Positions 16,510 to 26,134 are shown, numbered from the stretch's first letter. The stretch is 64,000 nt of DNA from Nitrospira sp. (GCA_024998565.1 JACOEM010000007.1:124001-188000); one strand, 5' to 3'. The notes: generated by a model from the sequence alone, not told the origin. Program-made: numbers and translations.

Positions 16510-19071
16510 TTAGAATCGCAATCCAACTGTGGCCAGCACCGTCCGAGGCTCGCCGAAGAAGAACTGCGATGAGCCGTTGTAGGAGGTGGCGACGTATCGC
16601 TGATCCAGAAGGTTCCGGATATTGAGCGCGACATTCATGCCCTTCGCTCCCAGCCAATTGCCCTTCTGCAGATCCCGATTGTAGTACAGGGCTGCATCGG
16701 CTCTGATGTAGCCGGGCATGTCCACTTGCCCTTCGAAGATGGTGGAATTGCGACTGCTATAGGCGAACAGTCCTCCGCCGAATCCGAAGCCCTGCAGCGG
16801 GCCTTCCTGAAAATGGTACGTCGACCAGAGGGTGAACTTGTTGTAGGGCACGTTGGCGAGCCGTTTCGCCACCAGTGACAGATCGTTATCCTTGGTCACC
16901 TCGGCGTCGGTATAGGCATAGCCGGTGATGATGTTCCACCCCGGGGTGATTTGGGCGGTCACGTCCAATTCCACGCCCTGACTGCGTTGTTCACCTGTCT
17001 GGACAGAGAAGCCTTGCAGCGCCAGCGCCGGATCAGGGTTGGGCGTGAGTAGATTTTCACGGGTCAGGTGAAACCAGGCGAGGGTGGCTGACACGCGATT
17101 GTCGAAGAAAAGCGTTTTCATACCGACCTCGTATTGGGTCGACCGTTCCGGCTTGAACAGGTTACCGTTGGGGTTGAAGGAGGAAGGGGAACTCGGCTGA
17201 AACCCCTTGGTCCAGGATGTATAGAGCGAAATGGGTTTGATCGGTTGATAGACCAACCCCAAGCGCGGGCTGACCGCATGGTTATCCGACGCATGACTTG
17301 CCGTGGTCGATTGCGTGGATTGATGCACATAATCGAAACGCAGGCCGCCCATGAACTTCAGGTTCGGCAGAAGAGTGATCTGGTCCTGCACGTAGAACGC
17401 CGCGGTCTTGTTGTCGGCCTGGAAACTGACCCGGTCTCCGTCGAAGGGCAGCGGGCTCAGTGAGTAGTTCGGCGCGAAGAGATCCAGTGACGGGGCCGAA
17501 CCCGACGTGAAGATGAATTGATCGGTCTTCTCCTGCCGCAATTCGACACCGGTCAACAACGTATGGTCCATCTCCAGAAAGCGAATATGGCCCACCACGT
17601 TGGTCACCATCGAATTGGCGTGCCGGCGGGCTACGGCCGGTTGCAGGACCTGAAATCTCTGGAACGTGCGTTCGTCCGGCTCCAGAAAGAATCCGCCTGC
17701 GTATAAATTATTCTTGTCGTCCTCCACGATGGTATGTCTGAACGCATTGCGAATGGACCACTTGTCGTTGAACTGATGGGTGAGGTCATACCCGAAGCGA
17801 TATGACGTACGGTTGAACGTACTGAAGTCTCCCAGGGTCACGGAACGGTTGCGTGGAATGGGCCCGTTGAGGTTGGGGAGAATGGTCCCTTGAGCCGGCA
17901 GGCCGTAGGGGTCATTGCTCCACCGTCTGAGATAATCGGCTTCGACGGTCAGCGTGGTCCGTGAGCTCATCAGCCAGGTGATGCTCGGCGCGATGGCTGC
18001 GAGATCGCGATTGGCATAGTCGATAAAACTGCCGGCTTTCTGCCCGGCTACGTTTAATCGATACAAGACGGTCTTATCGGCATTGAGCGGGCCGGTGGCA
18101 TCAAGCTCGGATCGGTAGAAGTTGAAGTTTCCTAACGTGACATTGGCTGAATAGCCTGCATTCGGCAGGGGTTTGTTCGTCACGATGTTGATCACACCGC
18201 CCGGATCTCCCTGCCCGTAGAGGACGGCCGCCGGACCCTTCAGGACTTCAAGCCGTCGGATATTGTAGGTGTCGGAGGCGGTGAATTGGGCGAAGGGATC
18301 GAGCAAGCCGTTGCGAAAGTAACTGCGATCCGTCGCGCTGAAGCCCCGAATGATGAGCGAGTCATAGAGGGAGGCCGCAGACTCCGTGGCGTTGATGCCG
18401 GACACGTTCTCCAGCGTGTTCTGGAGCCGGAAGGTGCGTTGTTCTTCGATGACCTTGCGCGTGATGACCTGAATCGATTGCGGCACGTCGCGAATCGGCG
18501 TGTCGGTTCTGGTGGCCGTGGTGGCTTCTTCCGCAACATACGACTGGGTATCGTCGTCTCGTTCACGGATATCCTTCACGACGATCTCGGGGACCTTCAC
18601 CGATTTCTGAGCAGCGGGACGCGGCACAGCCTGAGGCATGGGGTCTGTCGACGGACTTTGAATCGTCGGAGCCGACAGAGCCGGAAAGCCGACGGCCTGC
18701 TCGAGGGTGACGCTTCCGGCGCTCGTGGTGCGATAGGAGAGGCCCGTGTCGTGCAACAGCATCCGCAAGGCTTCCTCCGGTGCGTAGTCTCCAGAAACGC
18801 CTTGCGTCTGGAGATCGCGGGCGATGGTCGCATCGAACAGCACTTCGATGTTTGTTGCGTCCGAAAACTGAAGCAGGGCAGAAGACAGGGGCTGAGGGGC
18901 AATTGCAAAGGATCGCGAGGCCGTGGAAGACGGCTCTTGCGCGTGGGCCCAGGAGCCTTGACTGGAAAGCATGAGGAGAAGGCTGCAGAGCAGTATGTGA
19001 ATCGTGGTGCAGGAGCCCGGTCTGGATGAGGCTTCCCGACGAGTGCGGAGCGTCGTGATGGTTCGGAACAT
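16510..19071 (-). CDS. TonB-dependent siderophore receptor with STN signalling domain (first copy)
   Basis: Outer-membrane receptor of 853 residues. I chose the ATG at 19071, preceded by AAGGA at 7 bases, over the longer frame. Signal peptide about 1-44, secretin/TonB short N-terminal (STN) signalling domain about 54-125, a TonB-box-like segment PEIVV about 161-165, plug about 190-300 (DVPQSIQVITRKVIEEQ, VLKGPAAVLYGQGDPGGVINIVTNKP) and a 22-strand barrel ending in GLRF, a proper C-terminal aromatic. The STN domain means it should signal through the adjacent FecR to the ECF sigma factor FecI, as in ferric citrate or pyoverdine systems. The ligand cannot be read from the sequence. Confidence 0.95.
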   Translation of the reverse strand: MFRTITTLRTRREASSRPGSCTTIHILLCSLLLMLSSQGSWAHAQEPSSTASRSFAIAPQPLSSALLQFSDATNIEVLFDATIARDLQTQGVSGDYAPEEALRMLLHDTGLSYRTTSAGSVTLEQAVGFPALSAPTIQSPSTDPMPQAVPRPAAQKSVKVPEIVVKDIRERDDDTQSYVAEEATTATRTDTPIRDVPQSIQVITRKVIEEQRTFRLQNTLENVSGINATESAASLYDSLIIRGFSATDRSYFRNGLLDPFAQFTASDTYNIRRLEVLKGPAAVLYGQGDPGGVINIVTNKPLPNAGYSANVTLGNFNFYRSELDATGPLNADKTVLYRLNVAGQKAGSFIDYANRDLAAIAPSITWLMSSRTTLTVEADYLRRWSNDPYGLPAQGTILPNLNGPIPRNRSVTLGDFSTFNRTSYRFGYDLTHQFNDKWSIRNAFRHTIVEDDKNNLYAGGFFLEPDERTFQRFQVLQPAVARRHANSMVTNVVGHIRFLEMDHTLLTGVELRQEKTDQFIFTSGSAPSLDLFAPNYSLSPLPFDGDRVSFQADNKTAAFYVQDQITLLPNLKFMGGLRFDYVHQSTQSTTASHASDNHAVSPRLGLVYQPIKPISLYTSWTKGFQPSSPSSFNPNGNLFKPERSTQYEVGMKTLFFDNRVSATLAWFHLTRENLLTPNPDPALALQGFSVQTGEQRSQGVELDVTAQITPGWNIITGYAYTDAEVTKDNDLSLVAKRLANVPYNKFTLWSTYHFQEGPLQGFGFGGGLFAYSSRNSTIFEGQVDMPGYIRADAALYYNRDLQKGNWLGAKGMNVALNIRNLLDQRYVATSYNGSSQFFFGEPRTVLATVGLRF

Positions 19072-19176
19072 TGCTTGGTCCTTTCCGTCGTGGGGCGATG
19101 GGTGATGCGGCCGTCTTGACGGCCCACTCACTACGACGGACGGGACGGAAGAAAGGTCTAGTGCGCGAAGAAAATT

Positions 19177-20178
19177 TCAGGATTTCCTGGGGAGGCCCCG
19201 ATACAGGAGGATGACGCGATCGGCCAACGAGACGATCCGGACGGGAAGGCTTTCTTCGATGGCGGGCAGGAGATGATCCAATCGCTCGGTGTCGAACGAG
19301 CCGGTGACGGGCAGGGTTTTCAGGGACTCATCACGGAAGATGACGACCCGGCCGGAACGGTATCGTGCCAATTCAGCGAGGACTTCGGGTAAGGGTTGGT
19401 TCTCGAAGATCAGGCGATGGTGGCGCCAGGCCAGCGCGCGGTTCAAATCCGCGGCTTCAACCCGGTCGATCCCTCCATCAGGCCGATACCGAAGGTGTTC
19501 TCCCGCGTGCACGTCGGCGAATGTCTCTTGTCCCAAGCGGACCCGGATGCTGTGTTCGGTGACCGTGACAATGGTGCGATCGGGACCTGTTCTCACGTTG
19601 AATGCCGTCCCCAACGCCTGGATTGTGCCCCTGCCGGCTTCGACCTCAAAGGGGCGAGTCGCATCCGGCGCGACGGTGAAGAACGCTTCTCCCCGATGGA
19701 GCGTCAGCCTCCGTCCCTGTTCCGTCATCGACACGGACAATGCCGTATCCGTATTCAGCTGTACGATCGATCCATCGGCCAGGGTGACCGTTCGCTCTTC
19801 TCCCACCGCCGTGCGGTAATCGCCGAGCGGCAACCAGGCGGTCGTGATCCAGAGACCGATGCCTGCGACGAGCACGAGGCTTGCCGCCAGCGCCGCAACA
19901 CGCCGCCAAGAGCGGGATGTTCCCCGCGGATCGGTGATCGTGTTCTCTGTAAGGTACCGATCGAACTCGCGGATGTCGTCGGGATCTATATTGTCCAGCT
20001 CGTGCCAGAAGCGTTTAGCCTCCCGATAGGCCTCCCGATGGGAAGGATCGGACGAGAGCCATTCAGCCAAGCGCAGCCGCTCGTCGGCCGTGATCGTGCC
20101 GGACTCTATTCGTACCAGCCACTCGGATGCAGTCGAGGCGAGGCTGTCGCGTTCCGGTGTGTTCATCGAGATGGTCAT
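19177..20178 (-). CDS. fecR: FecR-family anti-sigma/sigma regulator (first copy)
   Basis: Membrane regulator of 333 residues that relays receptor occupancy to the ECF sigma factor. It has an N-terminal cytoplasmic helical domain (EWLVRIESGTITADERLRLAEWLSSDP), one membrane helix at about 93-113 (VAALAASLVLVAGIGLWITT), the FecR domain (DYRTAVGEERTVTLADGSIVQLNTDT, RGEAFFTV) and a C-terminal STN-like subdomain (FENQPLPEVLAELARYRSG) that should contact the receptor. It lies between fecI and the receptor on the same strand. No clear ribosome binding site precedes 20178, and the ATG at 20166 is an alternative. Confidence 0.93.
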   Translation of the reverse strand: MTISMNTPERDSLASTASEWLVRIESGTITADERLRLAEWLSSDPSHREAYREAKRFWHELDNIDPDDIREFDRYLTENTITDPRGTSRSWRRVAALAASLVLVAGIGLWITTAWLPLGDYRTAVGEERTVTLADGSIVQLNTDTALSVSMTEQGRRLTLHRGEAFFTVAPDATRPFEVEAGRGTIQALGTAFNVRTGPDRTIVTVTEHSIRVRLGQETFADVHAGEHLRYRPDGGIDRVEAADLNRALAWRHHRLIFENQPLPEVLAELARYRSGRVVIFRDESLKTLPVTGSFDTERLDHLLPAIEESLPVRIVSLADRVILLYRGLPRKS

Positions 20179-20277
20179 GGTAGCGCGTCGGTCGTTACCC
20201 TGTCATCTTCCGCTTCGACAGGTTCCCATTAACAGTAGGCGAGCGAGGCGAGGAGAACATCTATTCAGTCGGCACAT

Positions 20278-20796
20278 TCAGGATGTGAGATCCTGGAGTC
20301 GGGTTCTGCAAAAGTCCACCGCCTTGATCATGTGCTTGACGACGGTGCTTTGGGAAATGCCCAGCTTGACGGCCACGTCGGCATGGCTCAAGTGGTGAAA
20401 TTTGATGAGCACAAACACCTGCCGGCATTTGGGGGGAAGTTCATCGATAGCCAGTTTCAAGTGTGTGACCTGCTGTTTCGACCAGACGACGGTTTCAATC
20501 GAGGGCGCGGGATCTGCCTGGTCGATCGGGCGTTCAGGATTGTCGAGCGTCACGGTCTCGCGGTATTGCTGCCGACGATGGTGGTCGATGACGAGATTCG
20601 TGGCGATGCGAAAGAGAAAGGCGCGCGGATTGGTGAGGACCTCGCCTGACCTGTTCTGCAGCAGGCGAACAAACGTATCCTGGACCAGGTCCTTGGCGGT
20701 TTCCGTGCAGCCCAGGCGGCGAGTCAGGAATTGCTGCAGGTCGTGGCCGTGATCTCGGATCAGCGTCGACATTTCCAGGTGGGTACGTGCTTCCAT
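20278..20796 (-). CDS. fecI: FecI-type ECF sigma factor (first copy)
   Basis: Extracytoplasmic-function sigma factor of 172 residues. Region 2 is visible in AKDLVQDTFVRLLQN and PRAFLFRIATNLVIDHHRR, region 4 in LPPKCRQVFVLIKFHHLSHADVAVKLGISQSTVVKHM, the usual helix-turn-helix that reads the -35 element. It should direct transcription of the receptor gene after the FecR signal. A divergent Fur-family gene starts 193 bases away, so their promoters share the same region. Confidence 0.93.
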   Translation of the reverse strand: MEARTHLEMSTLIRDHGHDLQQFLTRRLGCTETAKDLVQDTFVRLLQNRSGEVLTNPRAFLFRIATNLVIDHHRRQQYRETVTLDNPERPIDQADPAPSIETVVWSKQQVTHLKLAIDELPPKCRQVFVLIKFHHLSHADVAVKLGISQSTVVKHMIKAVDFCRTRLQDLTS

Positions 20797-20988
20797 TCAG
20801 TATGGTTCCGTCGCAGAACAGGGTTGTGCGATCGTGATTCGCGGCGGTTGGATAGTAGTGGCGGGCAGACGCAAAAGGGAATGTTCGATTTCCAGGTGCA
20901 TTTGGATGGAGCCGAATATTGGGGTGTGGTCGAAGCCCCCGCATACGTCTTACTCAGCAAGGACTGGACGAGCGAAGGGGGGCGACAG

Positions 20989-21507
20989 GTGAATCGTGCA
21001 ACTGCTGCAGTCAGGAAATCGGCACTTCCGGATACTGTGTCCGGAAAGCGAGCACTCGCGACTCAAGAAGCGCTCGAGCGGGTCCGGTCGAGCCTGGGGC
21101 GTTCCGGTTTGAGATGGAGCCCACAGCGGGAACAGATTGTGATGGCCTTTCTCACACAGGATCACATCACCATCCGCAGCTTGTATGGATTCCTCAATCG
21201 AAACGGGCGTCGGGCCCCGCTGAATACGATTTACCGGACGATGCGGGTGTTGTGTGACAACGGGTTCGCGCAGACGCGACGCTTCGGCGAAGAAACGCAG
21301 TATGACAACATTTCAGCGAAAGGAGACCACGATCATCTGATCTGCACAGGCTGCGGTCATATCGTCGAGTTTGAAGACCCGGCCATCGAAGGGTTGCGGC
21401 AGCAGGTCGCGTCGTCGAACGGTTTCCATCTCACCGGCCGGAATCTCGAATTGTACGGGCTCTGTGCCGGTTGCCGCTCTCAACCGGCATCACCGGCCAT
21501 GGCGTGA
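20989..21507 (+). CDS. Fur-family transcriptional regulator
   Basis: Ferric-uptake-regulator family repressor of 172 residues. The GTG at 20989 has AAGGGGGG six bases upstream; the longer frame overlapping fecI is not credible. The winged helix lies at about 45-105 (RWSPQREQIVMAFL, LNTIYRTMRVLCDNGF). Metal and zinc ligands are present: HDHLICTGCGHIVEF with Cys119 and Cys122, and a C-terminal Cys159/Cys162 pair. The family includes Fur, Zur, PerR and Mur; Fur is favoured by the iron genes around it. It faces fecI head-to-head. Confidence 0.92.
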   Translation: MNRATAAVRKSALPDTVSGKRALATQEALERVRSSLGRSGLRWSPQREQIVMAFLTQDHITIRSLYGFLNRNGRRAPLNTIYRTMRVLCDNGFAQTRRFGEETQYDNISAKGDHDHLICTGCGHIVEFEDPAIEGLRQQVASSNGFHLTGRNLELYGLCAGCRSQPASPAMA

Positions 21508-21515
21508 GCGTCGTC

Positions 21516-21536
21516 TGCCGGCGTTCCACGCCGGCA
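21516..21536. terminator. Bidirectional hairpin between convergent genes
   Basis: TGCCGGCG and CGCCGGCA form a perfect 8-bp stem around a 5-base loop, exactly between the stop codons of the Fur-family gene (plus) and the PepSY gene (minus). No U-tract follows on either strand, so it is a candidate only. Confidence 0.5.
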
Positions 21537-21543
21537 CCGCCCG

Positions 21544-22770
21544 TTATCTGCTTCGCTGCCGCAATCGTGCGGTTCTCTTCAGCCACCACATACGTAACGC
21601 CGTCACGTACAGGATCAACGGCATGAAGCCTGTGACGCACACGAGCCAGCGTCCGGTCAGGCCGAACGCTTCGCCGTTGTGAAGCGGGAAGAGCCAGGCG
21701 AGAAACATTTCCCCACCGGTGAACTCTCGCCAATCCTGGACCCGTCGCACCGCCCCGCTGTACTGATCGATCCACACCTCGGTTTGCCCCCCCGTCTGTC
21801 GGACTTCTCCCGGTTGACGAAGCCCCACGGAATAACTGTCCCGCTCATGTTGCGGTAAGCCGATCCACATCGGCTTGGCGTCAGGGAAGGCGGTGCGGGC
21901 GATTGCGATGGCCTGCTCGGGCTGGATCCTGGATACGGCGGCCTGCGGTTCGGACTGTGGCTGCAGTTCGGGCAAGGTGTCCCGCACAGGTGAGAACCAG
22001 CGCACGACCGAGGTGACGGCGTCGGGGAACTCCAAATAGAACCCGGTCAAGGCGAGCAGGGTTAGCAGGAGGGCGCCGGCCAGGCCGGTGAGTTTGTGCA
22101 CGTCGTAGTGTCTCCTGATGGGACTGCCGCCGGATTGAAACGACAGGGCACGGCGCAGTTTGCCCGGGGCGGGCCACCAGAGATACAGCCCGGTCCCGAT
22201 CGAAACGAGGAGAAAAACGGCCATGATCCCGACAAAGATCTCGCCTGGTTTCCCGAGCAAGAGCTCCTGGTGCAATTCGTAAATGAATGAGACGAAAAAA
22301 TTGCCCCACTGCCGATCGCTCAGAGGACGGGCGGTGGACGGGTCGACGGCGACGACGTGCCAGCGCTCTTCGGGAGGAGTGGCAGCAGGATCCTTGAACC
22401 AGGCATGGAACGTGTCACGCTCGTGGAGCGGAAAGATGAGAGTGTCAGGGGGAGACCAATCCGGATGCACGGTCCGGGCGCCCGCTACGATGTCGCTCAG
22501 GGATTGATCGCTGCCGGCTGTCCGGATCAATTGCTCCGGGTTCACCCATTCGTCGATCGTCTTGTAGAACACCAACAGGCTGCCGGTGAGGCTCGTCAGC
22601 ACGAAGAGCGCGCCGCCCAACAGGCCGATATAGAGGTGCAGGTTTAGCCATACCTTTCGCCAGACCTTACGGGCAGGCTGGGGCAAGGCCGCGACCGCTG
22701 GGGGCGCGGAAGTCTGCGGACGGGACGTGTTCGAAGGCACGCGCACGGGTTGGAGCTGGCTGACGATCAT
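21544..22770 (-). CDS. PepSY-associated transmembrane protein (putative iron reductase/uptake)
   Basis: Inner-membrane protein of 408 residues of the PepSY_TM family, often next to siderophore receptors and proposed to reduce or release iron from ferric siderophores. Membrane helices are visible at about 42-70 (NLHLYIGLLGGALFVLTSLTG), 180-205 (FVGIMAVFLLVSIGTGLYLWW), 225-250 (LTGLAGALLLTLLALTGFYL) and near the C-terminus. Conserved histidines (HLYIG, YELHQELL, YDVHKLTG, FPLHNG) could bind haem. PepSY-like segments occur in the periplasmic loops (PEQAIAIARTAFPDAK). It converges with the Fur-family gene. Confidence 0.85.
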   Translation of the reverse strand: MIVSQLQPVRVPSNTSRPQTSAPPAVAALPQPARKVWRKVWLNLHLYIGLLGGALFVLTSLTGSLLVFYKTIDEWVNPEQLIRTAGSDQSLSDIVAGARTVHPDWSPPDTLIFPLHERDTFHAWFKDPAATPPEERWHVVAVDPSTARPLSDRQWGNFFVSFIYELHQELLLGKPGEIFVGIMAVFLLVSIGTGLYLWWPAPGKLRRALSFQSGGSPIRRHYDVHKLTGLAGALLLTLLALTGFYLEFPDAVTSVVRWFSPVRDTLPELQPQSEPQAAVSRIQPEQAIAIARTAFPDAKPMWIGLPQHERDSYSVGLRQPGEVRQTGGQTEVWIDQYSGAVRRVQDWREFTGGEMFLAWLFPLHNGEAFGLTGRWLVCVTGFMPLILYVTALRMWWLKRTARLRQRSR

Positions 22771-23001
22771 TGTCTGTCTCCGGTCTCCCTCGGCGGCCGG
22801 TGCAGGAGATTCGCGCCTGTGGCGAACACCATGAGCCCCTTTTTAATAAGACGCGTGACCAGCCTGAAACCACACCTTGGAGCCACAAGGAGGGCAAGGG
22901 CGGATCGGTCCGGAGACAGGGAGCCAGAGGGTAGGGTTTTGTGTCGCTCATGCGTCCTAATAAGAAGGGGCAGTGACCGCCTGCGTGGGTAGAAACCAAC
23001 C

Positions 23002-23187
23002 ATGGTGAATAAAGTGGCAGTCTCTCAGACGGGGAAAGACATACGGTGTCTCTGTGGCAGACTCACGGCTCGGCTCGAGAAGCGAGGAGTGGTCGTGAAG
23101 TGCCATCGCTGCGGAGAGCTGGTGGTCTTTCCCCTCTCAAAGTTCAAGAAATTCCTCACCTGTCCGTCCTCTGATTCCGTGAAATAA
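23002..23187 (+). CDS. Com-like small zinc-ribbon protein
   Basis: Protein of 61 residues with the core IRCLCGRLTARLEKRGV followed by VKCHRCGELVVF, i.e. two CXXC knuckles about 18 residues apart as in the Com zinc finger of Mu-like phages, where Com stimulates translation of mom. No mom gene is visible. The ribosome binding site is weak, and GTG at 23005 is an alternative start. It lies between the divergent PepSY gene and the end of the second receptor gene. The family match is from memory of the motif only. Confidence 0.6.
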   Translation: MVNKVAVSQTGKDIRCLCGRLTARLEKRGVVVKCHRCGELVVFPLSKFKKFLTCPSSDSVK

Positions 23188-23286
23188 CCCGACTGATGAC
23201 GTGGTTCGTCGCGGCGGCTCTGGGGTGACCTGCGGCCCGAGGATTGCCTGTGTCTGTGAGCCGGCCCGTGGGATCATGAAAGGAGG

Positions 23287-23313
23287 AGGGGAGTCTCGAT
23301 GTGAGACTCCCCT
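23287..23313 (-). terminator. Terminator hairpin of second receptor operon
   Basis: AGGGGAGTCTC and GAGACTCCCCT form a perfect 11-bp stem with a 5-base loop (GATGT), 34 bases after the stop codon of the minus-strand receptor. On the minus strand the stem is followed by a pyrimidine-rich CCTCCTTTC. It likely ends the araC-tonB-fecI-fecR-receptor unit. Confidence 0.7.
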
Positions 23314-23346
23314 GTTGCGGTTGCGGCAGTCGGAAGGGCGACGAGG

Positions 23347-25923
23347 TCAGTGAAACTCGAACTTGAGGGATCCGATGGCTGTAAACGGCGCGCCCGTGTA
23401 CACGATCTCGCGGAAGTTTTGCGCACCGCTGAAATAGCGATGGTCGAGCACGTTGGTGAAATTGATGGCTGCCAACAGGTTGGTCTTGTTGAAGACTTCC
23501 TGCTTCCGATAGTAGAGCGCGGCGTCCATGCGGACATACCCGGCCATCTCGAATGGTGCTTGGCAATTGGCGGGATCCTGACACTGGAAAATGCCGTTTC
23601 GCTTTCCCTGTGCGTACATCCCGATACCGGCGCCGAAACCCTGCACGACACCTTCCTGGAAAAAATAGGTCGTCCACACACTTCCCTGGTGCAAGGCGCT
23701 GTTCGGCGCCCGACTTCCCTCGGCGAACAGGAGATCCTTGGTCACACGCGCGTCGATGTAGGCATAGTTTGCAATGATGTCCCATCCGGGCAGGATCTGG
23801 CCCGCGAGGTCGAACTCCACGCCTTTGCTGCGTTGTTCTCCCGTCGCAACGGAGAAGAAAAAGCCGTTGAGCGGATCGGCCGTGAGCACATTCTTCTTCC
23901 TGGTATCGAAGAGCGCGACCGTCGAACGTAACCGTCCTCCGAACGCCTGATATTTGATGCCGCCCTCATAGGACTTGCCGCGTTCCGGGTTGAACAGGTT
24001 GCCGTTGATGCTCCTGGAACCTGCGCTTTGCGGCGCGAAAGACTCCGTATAGTTGGCAAAGAGGGTAATCGGCTTCCAGGGTTGATAGGCCACACCGACT
24101 GAGGGACTGAAGGCTGAATCGGTTTTGTTGTTTTGGCTGCTGGTGGCGGTAAAATCGTCGGGATGATTTGTGATGGTTTGATCGAAGAGGTCGAACCGTC
24201 CGCCGAAGTGCACATGCAGGTTATCCAGCAGGTCCACTTGGTCGCCGAAGTACGCACCCAGGATGTTGTTCTGTTGGCTGGCGTCACTGAATTTGGTGAG
24301 GGCCGGATTCAAGAATAACCGGTCGTTGGTATTGAATATGTTGATATAGCTGAACGCGCCCGGCGTGCTCGTGTCGCCGCCGAAATCTCCCGAGGCCGTA
24401 GCCGATGAGTTCTCTCGGCCGAGTTCGATTCCGATGATCGTTTTATGTTTGATCGAGCCGGTCGTGAAGTTGCCATGGAGTTCATTTTGCAAGTAGTGGC
24501 TCTGGACCGTCGTCGGAATCTCATACCTCGCCAAATTCAAGATGCCGTCGCTCTCGGCTCCAACCAGGAAGTTGGATTCAAGGCTTGAATAGCGGCCGCT
24601 GGTGACGGCGGTTCTGAACGCGGTTCGCCACCGGAACATACTGCTGATGTCATGCCACAGAGTGATAGTCGCCTTCCCATGATGGGTCTCCAGCTTGCGG
24701 GAGGGATCGCCCAGGAAGCGCGAGACCGGAATCGGAGCGACCCCGTTGCCGATGGCGACGAGCCCTCGATCGATGGGCGCTCGGTCGTACATGTATTCGG
24801 CTTCGAACCGCAGAGTCGTCCGTGAACTCATTTCCCACCCGAAGGTCGGGGCGAGGAAGATACGTTCGGTCTTCACGCCATCTCGATAACTCTCCGCCGA
24901 TTCATACATGCCGTTGAACCGGTAGGTGAGCGTCTTGCTCTCGTTCAGGGGACCGCCGATGTCGATCGTGGGGCGATACAGTCCGTAACTGCCGACGATC
25001 ATCTCTGCGGAATAGTAGGGATTTCTCAACGGAGCCTTTGTGACCTGGTTGATGACTCCGCCGGGATCAGAGCGGCCGTACAGGTAGGACGGCGGACCTT
25101 TCACGACTTCGACGCTCTCGATGTTGATGATGTCGCGTTGCGCACGGGCACTGAATGTACTGTCGTCCCGGAAGCCGTTTTTGAAGACGTTCAGATCGGA
25201 GGCGAAGCCCCGAATCATGAAGGTACCGCCTTGTCCGCCTTGCGTGCTGGACTGCGAGACGCCGCTGACGTTCCGGAGGGCTTCACTGAAACGAATCACT
25301 TTTTGATCGTCCAGCACCTGTCGGGTCACGACCTCCACGGAGCGTGGTGTGTCATGGATCGGAGCGGGAATACGCGTGGCCGAAGAGGATTCGTCGACGG
25401 CATACCCGCGATCTTCGACTTCCTTCACGACGATTTCCGGCACCTTCACCGGCTTGGGTGCGGCCTTCGCTTGGATGTTGAGATTGGTAGGTACTGGGTC
25501 TTGGCTCAGGGGGGCTGGAGGCATCGGCGTGACCGCCACTGGTTCCAACGTCATCGTTCGGGCCTCGGTCATTCGATAGCTAAGGCCGGTTCCGGCGAGC
25601 ATCAGCGCCAAGGCCTCCTCCGGAGTATGACGACCGCTGACGCCGCTGGTGCTCCTTCCTTCAGCCAGGTCGGATGGCAGCAAGAGACGATAGTTGGCTT
25701 GATCGCCAAACGCGGTGAGGGCGGACCCCAAGGCCTGCGGTGGAATATTGAAGTCCACCGTGTCTGATGTTTCAGCAGCCCCTGTGGCCTGCGCAAGGAG
25801 AAGTGGACTGTTGTTCGGCGTGGTGAGACGCTCGCTTCGCGCTTCAGCCAGGTTTCCGGCCGTATGCACCAGCACGGCCGATACGGAGAGTGTGACGACG
25901 ACTTGCCATGAGAGATGCATCAT
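23347..25923 (-). CDS. TonB-dependent siderophore receptor with STN domain (second copy)
   Basis: Outer-membrane receptor of 858 residues. Signal peptide about 1-28, STN domain about 54-126, TonB-box-like PEIVV at about 162-166 (the same words as in the first receptor), plug about 185-300 (DTPRSVEVVTRQVLDDQ, VVKGPPSYLYGRSDPGGVINQVTKAP) and a barrel ending in EFH. The terminal His instead of Phe/Tyr is unusual for an outer-membrane barrel, where the last aromatic helps BAM recognition. Upstream are its own fecR and fecI. It differs clearly from the first receptor in the barrel, so the two probably take up different siderophores. Confidence 0.95.
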   Translation of the reverse strand: MMHLSWQVVVTLSVSAVLVHTAGNLAEARSERLTTPNNSPLLLAQATGAAETSDTVDFNIPPQALGSALTAFGDQANYRLLLPSDLAEGRSTSGVSGRHTPEEALALMLAGTGLSYRMTEARTMTLEPVAVTPMPPAPLSQDPVPTNLNIQAKAAPKPVKVPEIVVKEVEDRGYAVDESSSATRIPAPIHDTPRSVEVVTRQVLDDQKVIRFSEALRNVSGVSQSSTQGGQGGTFMIRGFASDLNVFKNGFRDDSTFSARAQRDIINIESVEVVKGPPSYLYGRSDPGGVINQVTKAPLRNPYYSAEMIVGSYGLYRPTIDIGGPLNESKTLTYRFNGMYESAESYRDGVKTERIFLAPTFGWEMSSRTTLRFEAEYMYDRAPIDRGLVAIGNGVAPIPVSRFLGDPSRKLETHHGKATITLWHDISSMFRWRTAFRTAVTSGRYSSLESNFLVGAESDGILNLARYEIPTTVQSHYLQNELHGNFTTGSIKHKTIIGIELGRENSSATASGDFGGDTSTPGAFSYINIFNTNDRLFLNPALTKFSDASQQNNILGAYFGDQVDLLDNLHVHFGGRFDLFDQTITNHPDDFTATSSQNNKTDSAFSPSVGVAYQPWKPITLFANYTESFAPQSAGSRSINGNLFNPERGKSYEGGIKYQAFGGRLRSTVALFDTRKKNVLTADPLNGFFFSVATGEQRSKGVEFDLAGQILPGWDIIANYAYIDARVTKDLLFAEGSRAPNSALHQGSVWTTYFFQEGVVQGFGAGIGMYAQGKRNGIFQCQDPANCQAPFEMAGYVRMDAALYYRKQEVFNKTNLLAAINFTNVLDHRYFSGAQNFREIVYTGAPFTAIGSLKFEFH

Positions 25924-26134
25924 TCCCCCTCTATTAGTCCGGTATGAATAAGCGCACGTATCCGGGCACGGGCCGAGCGACGCGTACTCGGCGTTTCATT
26001 AGGTAAAGACGGACCGGGCCGAAAAACTTGTAATCGAAATCGTGTGCGTTGAAAAAAAACTTGAAGGAGATGACGGAAGACAGCGTCTAATTGTGAAGAG
26101 GATGGATGACGTCTCAGGAAAACTGCGGTGTCTG

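Noticed and set aside
20731-20988. Extended N-terminus of the Fur-family protein
   Set aside because: Overlaps fecI on the opposite strand and has no Fur-like sequence; GTG 20989 has a strong ribosome binding site.
22771-23001. FecI-type promoter motif shared between PepSY gene and receptor genes
   Set aside because: CGTCTT words occur upstream of the PepSY gene and second receptor but the spacing to a common -35 differs and the first receptor does not fit.
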